Source of the DNA: a virus
Virus record (IMG/VR): IMGVR_UViG_3300045961_000347
Span: 1-38,950 of that record
Strand: one strand, 5' to 3'
Length of the DNA stretch: 38,950 bases
Each line of letters starts with the position of its first letter. Position 1 is the first letter of the stretch. Below are positions 17,171 through 24,958 of the stretch, piece by piece. Below the pieces are notes generated by a model that worked only from the letters and a program-made list of their open reading frames with translations, made no database searches and was not told where the DNA came from. A program made the position numbers and the translations under genes.

Positions 17171-20100
17171 CTATGAGTCTTGTATCATTAAAATTGTAAC
17201 ATCTATTCCAGATTCTAAAATAACGCCTTGGAATGATGATTGTTTGTAAAACAAAGGTGAAGAAGCCTTTCTTGCAATACCGGCAAATGGCTGATCAGAT
17301 GAGTAAGTAAACAAAACGGTGGCAACCCCAATACTGTTGGTTATCGTGTTCATTATCTCGGTGTCAACAGCCAAGGGTCCACCACTAGCAGCTTTCAGAT
17401 AAACCCTAGCACCATCTATCGGTAACAAATTAGATGAATCTAAAACAGTTACGGCAAGCGTCAAAGGCGCAGAATAATATACCCCACTATCTGATTGCAT
17501 TCTAGTAATACCAGCGAATGGGTTACCAGATTGATCAACAACTCTGACTCCTTTTAATGTCGAACCATAAGTTCTTCTTATAGTTTCAGTACCGGACATC
17601 GGCAAGAGATCATGCCATTCAGTACCGGGTTTTCCACCAAAATCCTGAGAATATTTTGCTAAATTAGCATGTAAATAATGTTTTAAATCATCGACGGTTA
17701 GTGATGGGTTAACTGTTGTGTTACAGGTTATAGTAATACTCCAATTCAGACCCTGCCACGCCACAGGAGACCCACCATGGTCAACCACTGTAATACCAGT
17801 GTGAGACTCAGCGGTCGATTCAAGTTGTGTTACAAGCGGGTCAAAAGGTAACCCAGCAGTTGTTGAAATTGGAGCATTTGGGTTAAGGCTTAACTCTTGC
17901 CAAACAGTACCATACAACCGTGCTCTAAAAAGCCAAGGCGTGGTGTAATCACCTAGTCTGGCAGAATAGTTGGTCCCATGGTCAGCCTGAACATGCGTAT
18001 ATTTTGTAGCGATAATTTCGGATATCGAACCGGAGCTGTCAACAACACCACCCCCAAGCGAATTATGTAAATTATCAAATAGCTCATATTCAACACCGGT
18101 TTGAGCAACGCCTGCAATAGAATAGGTTCCGTTTACTGATTGTCTTTCGATATAAGTATTGTCACCAAGATTAACACCGTCTGCGGCAAAAGCCACTTGG
18201 GTATCTTCGAACTCAGAGTCAATTAATGTATAAGTTTTACCGTCATCAACCGTTAAAATATTTACAGAATCACCAAGACCCTTTAAACCCCTAACGGTAG
18301 TATCAGCACGGAATATTTTCATTCCTTGGGTGCCTAATCTCTTTAAAGTAAAAGCCCTTGCGGAAATTGGCGAATTTACAAACTCTCCACCAGCCCCACC
18401 AGTGCACCGCAAATTGTCACAACAAAGGTTTGGTATATAATAAGCGCCTAGAGCGCCTAGAATAATCACATTCGAGTTTAATGCCGTAAATAAAGCTGTA
18501 GGTTGATCTGGCCCAAATATCGAGGCTTGGTTTAAAACACCGTTGGTATTCAGTGTCACAGAGGTATTCACTAAATGCCAAGCGGAATTATTATCGTCAC
18601 ACGATATAGCGCCGCTAACCCACAAATCCGGGTTAGTCGTCTGGCACCAAATTGTCGCAGCCTCATCAAGCCCGTATTGGTCCATACTGCCACAAAATAT
18701 TCTGGCACCATTTAATGCAAATAACTGGTCCGCAATAGATACTGTCCAACCAGCGGGAATAAATAAAGCGGATGCAGCCCCGGTAATGTTTATGGTTGCC
18801 TTTAAATGTACCGTTCTCAATCCAACTAATTCCGCGATTGCAGCATTGCCAATAGCAGTAACCAACTGTGCTATAGTCCCTCGCCCAGAAAGAGTAGTAC
18901 CAGTAGTCACGGCTAGTGTCGTAGTTGGTGGAACAATAACTGTTGGTGTTGCTGTATATGAACCAAGAGCAACACCAATGGCATCAGCAACCCTAAATTG
19001 AATTGTGTTTCCTGCTGAGGTTCCCGTAGTAAGAATTTTTACGCAATATTCTAAATCTATAATCTCATTTGGTTCTGTCAATGAGAACGTAACTGGTCCC
19101 GCGACGCCATTTGCAGTGTCAACACCATTGTTAGCCTGGATAAAAGACCCAGAATCTCCAAGTAAAACAGATAACAAATCACGCGTATTAGATCCATCAA
19201 CAATGTGAGAAGAGGGTGATGATTGAACAATCGTTGAAGCACCAGTAACATTCACCCAACCGGCACCGTTTAAGTTGCGCTGCAATTGAAACGACTCGGA
19301 GTTGCCTGCTGGAGTATTTACATATTTTACTCTAAACCTAAGTCTGAAATTTTCTTCCTGATTTATGTAAACGGTCTGGTTCGGTAACGCTCTAGCAATT
19401 AAATTATCATCACCACCGTAATCGAAGCGGGTAATGTAACCAACCTGAGAAAACCCTGGGTTAAACGCCTCAGAAGAATCAGAATCCCAATCGCTACCGT
19501 CGCCAGTTGCGTTGATTAAAGTTCCATCAAAGCCATCGACCAATTCAGGAACATTAATACCGCTTGGCGGCATTGTGTATTCTCTAACTAAAACCAGCCC
19601 TGGAGTACCTATTTCCTCTATGTAAATCCTAATGTCGCCGACTCTATCGCCAGGGATCATGAAATCTAACAATTCTGGTAAGGATGTTTTTAAATTACCA
19701 CGCACACCAATTCGAGGACGGTTATACCCAGGATCTATAGACGACCCAGCCACAGGCACGGTAACGGACACCGGGGAACCAAGTAACGGAGCTCCATCAC
19801 CAAGTAGCGTTATCGTCGCCGCAACTAAATCAACCTCTGCGCTAAAACTATCAAACTCCCAAACTACCGCGCCGCCTATAAAACCAACAACGTTATTCTG
19901 GTGTCTTATTCTAAGATTGAAATTCGACCCTGATCTAATTATTGCAATTTCATGGTTCTGACTAAACAAACATCCACCGGAGCTACTCCAGCGAATGTTG
20001 TCAGCCTCTATACGTATTTTGCTTGCAGTGGCACCCATACCCGGTATGTAATCATCCGAGTTTATATAGCTAGATCCGTTAGGTAACCAAATATTTATCG

Positions 20101-20734
20101 CTGGCGGAGTCACGGCATTACTAATCACAATACCAGATACTGCGTTGCGGTTACCCGTTACAGCAACCTGAGCGGTCAAGGTACCAGCTGAAGCCAACGC
20201 CGCTGTAGCAACCGAAGCGAAGTTACCGCTGGTTGACGTGAAACCTAATGTCTGAGCTAAAGGGGCGGTCCATGTCGCAGTGCCTGTACTACCCTGTTGA
20301 CAGTACATTATCGCGTAAGCACCAGCACCATGCGCAATACCAGCTGCGGTAAGCGTTGATGGCCCTCCGGCCAGCTGAACTACACCAGCTATAGTGGTAG
20401 CCTGTTCAACCCCAGAAAAAGAAACCGCAAAACCAACAAGCTCGCCAATCGCTGCGGTGGTTGTGTAGGCAATTGTGGTACTTCCTGCGGCGGCTATTCC
20501 AGCTTCTTTAAGGTACCAAGTACTGGAGGCGTTAGAAAAACCTGCGCCATTTATCGCACCAGCGGCTTTGGTTAGGGCCTGACCTCCGTAGGTAACCGTC
20601 GCAAAATCCGCGACTAAATCGTCTTCCGTTCCAAGGACAACAACAAGTAATCGGTTAGTACCGGCACTTACCGGAAATGCAGCTGTAACAAAACCCTGAC
20701 CAAGGTTTGTTACGGCATTAAGGACGGCTACCAT
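17171..20734 (-). CDS. Giant tail fibre / adhesin-like protein
   Basis: 1187 residues, the longest complete gene here. Residues 1-210 are Ala/Gly/Thr-rich beta sandwich; 220-400 look like a LamG/concanavalin-type domain ('SKIRIEADNIRWSSSGG'); about 640-870 have repeated short strands suggesting a beta-helix; about 1085-1187 resemble a carboxypeptidase-regulatory/Ig-like module ('LPIDGARVYLKAASGGP'). Such modular make-up is typical of host-range adhesins. The ATG has no visible SD and lies 3 nt after the preceding stop, so re-initiation by coupling is likely. Domain names are by general resemblance only. Confidence 0.75.
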   Translation of the reverse strand: MVAVLNAVTNLGQGFVTAAFPVSAGTNRLLVVVLGTEDDLVADFATVTYGGQALTKAAGAINGAGFSNASSTWYLKEAGIAAAGSTTIAYTTTAAIGELVGFAVSFSGVEQATTIAGVVQLAGGPSTLTAAGIAHGAGAYAIMYCQQGSTGTATWTAPLAQTLGFTSTSGNFASVATAALASAGTLTAQVAVTGNRNAVSGIVISNAVTPPAINIWLPNGSSYINSDDYIPGMGATASKIRIEADNIRWSSSGGCLFSQNHEIAIIRSGSNFNLRIRHQNNVVGFIGGAVVWEFDSFSAEVDLVAATITLLGDGAPLLGSPVSVTVPVAGSSIDPGYNRPRIGVRGNLKTSLPELLDFMIPGDRVGDIRIYIEEIGTPGLVLVREYTMPPSGINVPELVDGFDGTLINATGDGSDWDSDSSEAFNPGFSQVGYITRFDYGGDDNLIARALPNQTVYINQEENFRLRFRVKYVNTPAGNSESFQLQRNLNGAGWVNVTGASTIVQSSPSSHIVDGSNTRDLLSVLLGDSGSFIQANNGVDTANGVAGPVTFSLTEPNEIIDLEYCVKILTTGTSAGNTIQFRVADAIGVALGSYTATPTVIVPPTTTLAVTTGTTLSGRGTIAQLVTAIGNAAIAELVGLRTVHLKATINITGAASALFIPAGWTVSIADQLFALNGARIFCGSMDQYGLDEAATIWCQTTNPDLWVSGAISCDDNNSAWHLVNTSVTLNTNGVLNQASIFGPDQPTALFTALNSNVIILGALGAYYIPNLCCDNLRCTGGAGGEFVNSPISARAFTLKRLGTQGMKIFRADTTVRGLKGLGDSVNILTVDDGKTYTLIDSEFEDTQVAFAADGVNLGDNTYIERQSVNGTYSIAGVAQTGVEYELFDNLHNSLGGGVVDSSGSISEIIATKYTHVQADHGTNYSARLGDYTTPWLFRARLYGTVWQELSLNPNAPISTTAGLPFDPLVTQLESTAESHTGITVVDHGGSPVAWQGLNWSITITCNTTVNPSLTVDDLKHYLHANLAKYSQDFGGKPGTEWHDLLPMSGTETIRRTYGSTLKGVRVVDQSGNPFAGITRMQSDSGVYYSAPLTLAVTVLDSSNLLPIDGARVYLKAASGGPLAVDTEIMNTITNSIGVATVLFTYSSDQPFAGIARKASSPLFYKQSSFQGVILESGIDVTILMIQDS

Positions 20735-20737
20735 TTT

Positions 20738-21226
20738 TTAAAAAACGAATCGTAGACCGGCTGAATCAAGTCCGGTATTTGTTAAAAATGTTCCAGCACT
20801 AGACTTATGAGCAAGGAATACTTCGAGTCTGCCGGGAAAAGCGAAAATAACTTCAAGATGATAATTGTACTCACCAATCAGTAATTGATTAGGAGTCCAA
20901 GCCGCACCAAGCACAGGTTTAAAACACGCAACATAACACCAACCTGGGTCAATAATCCGATAAATCAAAAGTATTGGTTGAAGATCCTGATAACCTTTGT
21001 CAGTAGATCCCTGGCCAGTCGCTTGTACTGCGGCGCCATATTTGCCATATCGATAGCCAATTTCTGGTACTGTTATATCAGAATGAATTATTGTGTTAGC
21101 AAGCCCAAGGTAAACGCCATCATCGGCTTTACTAAACTCACTATAAGACGCTGCCCAAACGATCGCAGTAAAGCCGATTACTGCCAACAAGGTTTTCGAT
21201 TTCCAACCAAATAATTTGCGGCTCAT
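20738..21226 (-). CDS. Secreted outer-membrane barrel-like protein, PagL-like C-terminus
   Basis: 162 residues. A signal peptide is clear: basic start, hydrophobic stretch 'LLAVIGFTAIVWAA', then mature protein from about residue 32. The rest alternates like beta-strands and ends with an aromatic residue ('GLDSAGLRFVF'), as outer-membrane barrels do. The end 'FLAHKSSAGTFLTNTGLDSA' resembles the H-x-S-N-A-G...NPG region of lipid A deacylase PagL (PF09411), though Asn is replaced by Ser and a catalytic Glu is not evident. It is ATGA-coupled to the holin gene. Could act in lysis or in modifying the host surface. Confidence 0.6.
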   Translation of the reverse strand: MSRKLFGWKSKTLLAVIGFTAIVWAASYSEFSKADDGVYLGLANTIIHSDITVPEIGYRYGKYGAAVQATGQGSTDKGYQDLQPILLIYRIIDPGWCYVACFKPVLGAAWTPNQLLIGEYNYHLEVIFAFPGRLEVFLAHKSSAGTFLTNTGLDSAGLRFVF

Positions 21227-21699
21227 TTTGTGTCAACCCTATCTAATTTTTCACGAGTTCTTAGCGTAGCAATACCAAGCATTGAAACTAGTAGTCCGAT
21301 GATATCGGTAACGCCGAGATCTGGGAAAACTGGTAAAACTACATTGGCTATATCATCAGCCCCATGGAGCATGGATATACACTGCGCGGTCCAAATAGCT
21401 GTCATGACGAGGGCTTTTGGTACATACATTAAAAGTAAAGATAGTGCGCCAACCCATCCAATAGCGGGACGCCAACCAGATTGCCAAAAGTTGGTGCTGT
21501 TAGCATCAGCGAGATTTATCTCGGATTGTTTCAACAATAAACTTACACGCCCGTTAAGCTCAGCAACATCTTTTTGTTGGTAAAGCTCTTCTAGCTTGCG
21601 CATCTCTTCAGCGCGTTTAATAGGATCTGGCACGAATCTAGCAAGAGCTTCTTTAGCGAGGGTAAAAGCAGCGTCAAGAGGGTTTAGAATCATAGTCAT
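21223..21699 (-). CDS. Holin of the 3-TM gene-transfer-agent type
   Basis: 158 residues. After an amphipathic N-terminal half ('EMRKLEELYQQKDVAELNGR') comes the family hallmark 'SGWRPAIGWVGALSLLLMYV', then a second hydrophobic segment and a third ('DIIGLLVSMLGIATLRTREK'), matching the 'holin of 3TMs, for gene-transfer release' family (PF11351). It would permeabilise the inner membrane at the end of infection. Overlaps of 4 nt link it to both neighbours. An RBS GGTGG precedes the ATG. Confidence 0.82.
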   Translation of the reverse strand: MTMILNPLDAAFTLAKEALARFVPDPIKRAEEMRKLEELYQQKDVAELNGRVSLLLKQSEINLADANSTNFWQSGWRPAIGWVGALSLLLMYVPKALVMTAIWTAQCISMLHGADDIANVVLPVFPDLGVTDIIGLLVSMLGIATLRTREKLDRVDTK

Positions 21700-22112
21700 T
21701 TACCACCCCATATTTTCTCAAAAAGATCACCAACAGCTTCTACTTGACCTGTGGCAATTGCCATAGAAATCATGCCCGCCATCGCCATGGTGACCCAAGC
21801 TTGCCACGGCATTCTAACCCACTGCGACACCTGACTATGATCACTTGGTGAAGGTATCCTCTTTCGGAGATCTTCTATCGAGGAGTGAATCATTTGTGAC
21901 ATATGTAAAGTCTGTTCATGATTATCCCCCTGATTTTTCTGCATCAAACGAAGCTGATCCATTTCCTCGGCATGACGCTTTAACGTCTGCCGATCCTCCT
22001 CCCGCTTGAATTCAATAGGTACGAGCATATCTTGGATGTCCCTCTTGGTCCTAGATAACTCTTGAGCTAAAAATACTTTCGTCACTAGGTCATCTGGTAG
22101 CGGTTCTGGCAT
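21696..22112 (-). CDS. Coiled-coil protein with one C-terminal membrane segment
   Basis: I prefer the ATG at 22112 ('MPEPLPDDLV') over a TTG at 22127, as GGAA lies about 9 nt before the ATG. About 138 residues: a long charged helix ('RTKRDIQDMLVPIEFKREED'), then Trp-rich 'VSQWVRMPWQAWVTMAMAG' beginning a single transmembrane segment. It sits directly before the holin gene and overlaps it. Antiholin or inner-membrane lysis partner are both possible; no spanin lipobox is seen. Confidence 0.68.
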   Translation of the reverse strand: MPEPLPDDLVTKVFLAQELSRTKRDIQDMLVPIEFKREEDRQTLKRHAEEMDQLRLMQKNQGDNHEQTLHMSQMIHSSIEDLRKRIPSPSDHSQVSQWVRMPWQAWVTMAMAGMISMAIATGQVEAVGDLFEKIWGGK

Positions 22113-22130
22113 GATTTGGTATTCCAACAG

Positions 22131-22367
22131 TCATAGATTACGTGATGCTACACTATCCTTAATGTGTTGGCTAGATTCCTTTGTCATCATACGACGAGTA
22201 TAATCCTCAAACCACGGACCGCCGTCTAAATCGAACTCATACACCTCTATTGAAGAAAAAGCAATAGGCTGTTCACTAGAATTGCATGAAAATGACGGCC
22301 TTGTTCTAAGCCTATCCATAGAAGCTTTGATTTTATTTTTTACTACTGTGTTGTATGAAATACTCAT
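22131..22367 (-). CDS. Unknown 78-residue protein
   Basis: Starts at ATG 22367 with AGGA about 8 nt upstream and ends 18 nt before the next start. Basic N-terminus ('NKIKASMDRLRTRPSF') and a central 'IEVYEFDLDGGPWFEDYTRR'. No membrane segment or known motif. It is the first gene of the late block after the small accessory genes. Function unknown. Confidence 0.6.
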   Translation of the reverse strand: MSISYNTVVKNKIKASMDRLRTRPSFSCNSSEQPIAFSSIEVYEFDLDGGPWFEDYTRRMMTKESSQHIKDSVASRNL

Positions 22368-22411
22368 ATCTATAATCCTGTATTAGATTTCCCAGACAGT
22401 TGTATCCCGAG

Positions 22412-22786
22412 TCATTTTAGTAAGTCGGTGGTTGGGTTTTTCAAAAATTCATCATCCGTGGCGTTATCCTTTTCAGCCTTTGCTAAATCTTCAAAACCCG
22501 CTATACAATTAATATTTCTTAACAACTTATCCTTAACTATTTCTTTTACTTTTAATAATTCATCTTTATCAGCAACTTCCAGACTCCACCGATAATAAAA
22601 CGTCAACTCAGCTTCTAATCTCAAAACTGAGGAACCTTTACCGCATGACTTTATAAGCTCTTTTGAATCACGCCTAAACCCAAAATCCAGACCGTGAAGA
22701 ATCTCAAACGTTATGTCTTTTTTCCCGTACCAAAAGTCCCTCTTTGAACGACGTTCTTTATAAATACTATTACCTAGATCTTTCAT
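22412..22786 (-). CDS. Unknown 124-residue protein
   Basis: The start is ATG 22786 ('MKDLGNSIYK') with AGGTG 6 nt upstream; the frame is open a little further (GTG 22795) but that GTG is part of the ribosome site. The protein is charged and probably globular ('DFGFRRDSKELIKSCGKGSS', 'AELTFYYRWSLEVADKDELL'). Its leader is nearly the same as that of the gene starting at 23177, which points to shared control of expression. Function unknown. Confidence 0.65.
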   Translation of the reverse strand: MKDLGNSIYKERRSKRDFWYGKKDITFEILHGLDFGFRRDSKELIKSCGKGSSVLRLEAELTFYYRWSLEVADKDELLKVKEIVKDKLLRNINCIAGFEDLAKAEKDNATDDEFLKNPTTDLLK

Positions 22787-22976
22787 ATAAAACACCTATT
22801 ACAACACACCCTATTGATCAGCCAGCGCGCCTTTTATAACGGCGTTAGAAATTACGCACCAGAAAAACAATACCCGTCATCGTCTCTAGAACTTTTACAT
22901 TTTCTTCACCCCATGCAGCAACATAGAGCCACGACCTTTTGTTGCTGCATAATTCAAATCTCCGTAAAATCAATTT
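22787..22976 (-). other. Gap with hairpin, mini-ORF and open continuation
   Basis: No ordinary gene fits here. The minus strand holds GGAG, 9 nt, then ATG at 22950 opening a 14-codon frame ('MQQQKVVALCCCMG'). That ATG is the first three bases of an 11-bp inverted repeat. In another frame, the 66-residue gene ending with TAG at 22977 continues open for 43 codons to TAA at 22845, with protein-like sequence ('RSWLYVAAWGEENVKVLETM'). This may be a decayed gene end, a leader region or an unrecognised small gene. Confidence 0.45.
22913..22950. repeat. Perfect 11-bp inverted repeat
   Basis: ATGCAGCAACA at 22913-22923 and TGTTGCTGCAT at 22940-22950 with a 16-nt loop. Neither strand has a T-run after the stem, so it is not a typical terminator. 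On the minus strand the arm contains a start codon with a good SD just upstream, so folding could hide a translation start. Confidence 0.8.
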
Positions 22977-23177
22977 CTAACAGATTGATCTGTGGCAGGC
23001 ACTGTAGCCGTCCATATATGCCTTTTTAATTATTTGCGACATTGCGTGCCGCATCATTTCTTTTGTGCTTGGCATCGTGTAGTACTTTAATGCTGAGCCG
23101 CTGGCAATAAGAATTGCATCGAGCGCAGCGTCAATTTCTGTGTGCGATATACCTAAAATCTCTTTTTCATCTCTCAT
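22977..23177 (-). CDS. Unknown 66-residue protein
   Basis: ATG 23177 ('MRDEKEILGISHTE') with AGGTG 6 nt upstream. The helical sequence 'TEIDAALDAILIASGSALKY' is followed by 'EMMRHAMSQIIKKAYMDGYS', which reads like a small helical domain of phage accessory genes. It ends with TAG at 22977, after which the same frame is open for another 43 codons. Shares its leader with the next gene downstream. Function unknown. Confidence 0.62.
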   Translation of the reverse strand: MRDEKEILGISHTEIDAALDAILIASGSALKYYTMPSTKEMMRHAMSQIIKKAYMDGYSACHRSIC

Positions 23178-23197
23178 ATAAAACACCTATTATTAAT

Positions 23198-23347
23198 TTA
23201 AAACACCCCATTGAGTAGCCATCGCATCCGCCACACCTTGCTACATACCTGGCAAACAAAATAGCGTTCCAGATATGGGCCGGAGTCCAGCACTATAGTG
23301 AGCAGGGGTAGGCGGGCGGTTAGTAGCATTAATGGGGCGTGGATCAT
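23198..23347 (-). CDS. 49-residue CxxC mini-protein in GC-rich island
   Basis: ATG 23347 with AAGG 7 nt upstream begins directly after the stop of the clamp-like gene and runs to TAA at 23198. The hydrophobic N-terminus ('LMLLTARLPLLTIVLDSG') is followed by 'RYFVCQVCSKVWRMRWLLNG', where C-x2-C could bind zinc with outside ligands. It shares the high GC content of the clamp-like gene, so both may have come in together. No family recognised. Confidence 0.5.
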   Translation of the reverse strand: MIHAPLMLLTARLPLLTIVLDSGPYLERYFVCQVCSKVWRMRWLLNGVF

Positions 23348-23348
23348 C

Positions 23349-23894
23349 TTATAACCTTATCGGCATGACGAGATAGAACGCGTCATCAGTCATTGATTTG
23401 TAGGGGTTAGCTGCGGTCGGGATGGTTATGACGATAGCGTCCCCAGCGGCGTAGGTACTGAGCGACGTGAAGTTGTGCTTGTTCGTCAGAGTAAGCGCGG
23501 CTTTGAACGCGGTAAAAACGAGCTTTGCATCAAAGCCGACCGTCGGTAGGCCTTTCGGCTCACCGCTCGGGAACACCCGGTCAAAGTCGGGCCGCTGCCC
23601 GCCGATCTGTTGGCGGGCCTGTAACTCGGCCAGCGTGATTGTTGGCTCCCCATGCAACAGGCGCGCTTCAACGGCGGCCAGGTTGTCCGTGCGGATGGAC
23701 GTTACGGTCTCGTCCACGTGGTCCAGTATCATCAGGGTACAGCGCGCCAACGCGGTGCCGCAGCTCGCCTCTAGCCGGAGCTTGCCGTCCCGCGCGGTTA
23801 GCCAAATGCCGTGCAGGCTTGCCCGCTTGTCGTTCTTCGGCACCGCGTGTTTGCAGAACTTGATCGCGGCTAATAAGTCTTTACTATTAATCAT
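23349..23894 (-). CDS. Short sliding-clamp-like protein (DnaN-like domains)
   Basis: Start at ATG 23894 ('MINSKDLLAAIKFCKHAVPK') with GGAG 9 nt upstream. 181 residues, about half of a bacterial beta clamp (roughly 366). 'LHGIWLTARDGKLRLEASCG' and 'ARCTLMILDHVDETVTSIR' look like the repeated half-domain of DnaN, and the end 'ADGDAIVI'-type pattern ('AGDAIVITIPTAANPYKSM') and 'YLVMPIRL' fit the C-terminal 'MPIRL' of true clamps. It may form a phage clamp or capture clamp partners. Sampled lines have 63-65% GC versus near 32% in thyX next door, a strong sign of transfer. Confidence 0.6.
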   Translation of the reverse strand: MINSKDLLAAIKFCKHAVPKNDKRASLHGIWLTARDGKLRLEASCGTALARCTLMILDHVDETVTSIRTDNLAAVEARLLHGEPTITLAELQARQQIGGQRPDFDRVFPSGEPKGLPTVGFDAKLVFTAFKAALTLTNKHNFTSLSTYAAGDAIVITIPTAANPYKSMTDDAFYLVMPIRL

Positions 23895-23913
23895 TTTGTA
23901 TTGCTCCACTCCA

Positions 23914-24624
23914 CTACTCAATGGCGACCCTATTTTTAAACATCAACATAGTCTCTGGTAAATAAACCGATAGTAATTCTAAGATTGCTTTAGCATAAAT
24001 CTGAGCTTCAATCTGAGCGTGACTATCTATGCGCAAAGACAAAAAGTGCATAATGTTGTGCAAATCTTGCTTCCATAACCAATGGGTGTAATGATTTAAG
24101 TGAAGAAACATTCGGGCGTGCTCTGGTGCCACACCAAGATTAATAAAATACAAATAATCATCATAAGAGGATTTACAAGTATCATTTAATTTACTTTTAA
24201 AATAATCCTGATCCTGCTCTGATAAGTTATCTTCCTGGCCTTGTTTCGCAGTCTTGGCTTTTCCACCAACAACAGCAGGGGTATACCACTCTTCTGGTAA
24301 AGTGATATATCGACCAGACACCTCGTTTATCGTAGCGGTCCGATGCCTTACAAACTGCCGTGCTATAAATATTGGCATTTTCATTTCTATCCAGCATTCA
24401 ATCATTTCGAATGGTGTGGAATGTCGATGCTCCATTAAATACCGACAAAGTTTCAAATCCATATCTCGGGTTCTGCCGCTATCCATTTCATGAAAAGACA
24501 TACGAGCGCTATTAGCAGGATCTGTGTCATCCGCATCGAAAAAAGAATCTAAACGTCGGCTTGGTCCTGATAAGTTGCGTAAGGTAACAAAACCATGATC
24601 AAGAACTTTAATGGTATTACTCAT
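23914..24624 (-). CDS. thyX: Flavin-dependent thymidylate synthase ThyX
   Basis: 236 residues, normal length. The ThyX signature RHRTATINEVSGR is at about 93-105 (RHRx7S form, with NE), the FAD/dUMP binding motif. Other family parts: 'EHRHSTPFEM' and 'LHNIMHFLSLRIDSHAQIEA'. It makes dTMP from dUMP with methylene-tetrahydrofolate, NADPH and FAD, and so joins with the dUTPase and dNMP kinase genes at the right end. The ATG overlaps the stop of the small membrane gene (ATGA). Confidence 0.96.
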   Translation of the reverse strand: MSNTIKVLDHGFVTLRNLSGPSRRLDSFFDADDTDPANSARMSFHEMDSGRTRDMDLKLCRYLMEHRHSTPFEMIECWIEMKMPIFIARQFVRHRTATINEVSGRYITLPEEWYTPAVVGGKAKTAKQGQEDNLSEQDQDYFKSKLNDTCKSSYDDYLYFINLGVAPEHARMFLHLNHYTHWLWKQDLHNIMHFLSLRIDSHAQIEAQIYAKAILELLSVYLPETMLMFKNRVAIE

Positions 24625-24767
24625 AACTTATGCCTCATAAGGCCAACAAAACCAATACCAACAACAAGAGTCGGCATTAAAGCACCATCAATAATGTATT
24701 CAGAAATGCAAGCCATAAAAATAACAGCTAACACGGACAATGTTGCTACTATCAAATTCTTTTTCAT
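24621..24767 (-). CDS. 48-residue membrane protein
   Basis: ATG 24767 to TGA 24621, overlapping by 4 nt both the HTH-like gene before it and thyX after it. Two hydrophobic segments ('LIVATLSVLAVIFMACIS' and 'LVVGIGFVGL') around a short acidic turn predict two membrane passes. GGAAAAAC lies upstream. Tight coupling on both sides is the best support. It could be a small superinfection or regulatory membrane peptide, but no family is recognised. Confidence 0.7.
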   Translation of the reverse strand: MKKNLIVATLSVLAVIFMACISEYIIDGALMPTLVVGIGFVGLMRHKL

Positions 24768-24958
24768 AAAGTTTTTCCAATATCAATAATTTTTAAAACG
24801 TTGTTTTTATTGCTATAAATAGCACCTGTTTTTAAATCAATGACAGCGTTGTTACGAACTGACACCCAAGTTCGCAATGTAGTGTAAGACAAACCGTGTT
24901 TTACCGCGAAAGTTAGCAACGTTACGTTCTTACTTTTTATGAAATCTTTTAACTTCAT
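24764..24958 (-). CDS. Small HTH-like DNA-binding protein
   Basis: Start at ATG 24958 ('MKLKDFIKSKNVTLLTFAVK'), in a TAATG overlap with the GGDEF gene stop; 64 residues. 'LLTFAVKHGLSYTTLRTWVS' reads as a helix-turn-helix, followed by a short basic/beta tail. The longer frame to 24997 would overlap the GGDEF gene by 40 nt and has no SD. A role as a local repressor, perhaps of the GGDEF promoter with its palindrome, is possible but is inference. Confidence 0.6.
   Translation of the reverse strand: MKLKDFIKSKNVTLLTFAVKHGLSYTTLRTWVSVRNNAVIDLKTGAIYSNKNNVLKIIDIGKTL

Larger units (their letters stand above)
22786..23220 (-). repeat. Duplicated translation-start leader
   Basis: The 19 bases TAATAGGTGTTTTATATGA occur on the minus strand ending at the starts of two genes (ATG at 22786 and ATG at 23177). 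Upstream of each there is a second similar block, TGGCTGATCAATAGGGTGTGTT versus TGGCTACTCAATGGGGTGTTTT, shown here only to note that they match at most positions. The genes themselves share only the first residues, so it is the leader that was duplicated or kept. Confidence 0.75.

Noticed and set aside
18543-19001. 152-codon plus-strand open frame opposite the large fibre gene
   Set aside because: Shadow of a long minus-strand gene with even codon use; no SD, no neighbours on that strand.
22913-22950. Rho-independent terminator
   Set aside because: The stem is good but no T-run follows on either strand.
23467-23961. 164-codon plus-strand frame in the GC-rich island
   Set aside because: High GC makes chance open frames long. 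The minus-strand clamp-like frame has an SD, a clamp-like ending and fits the operon.
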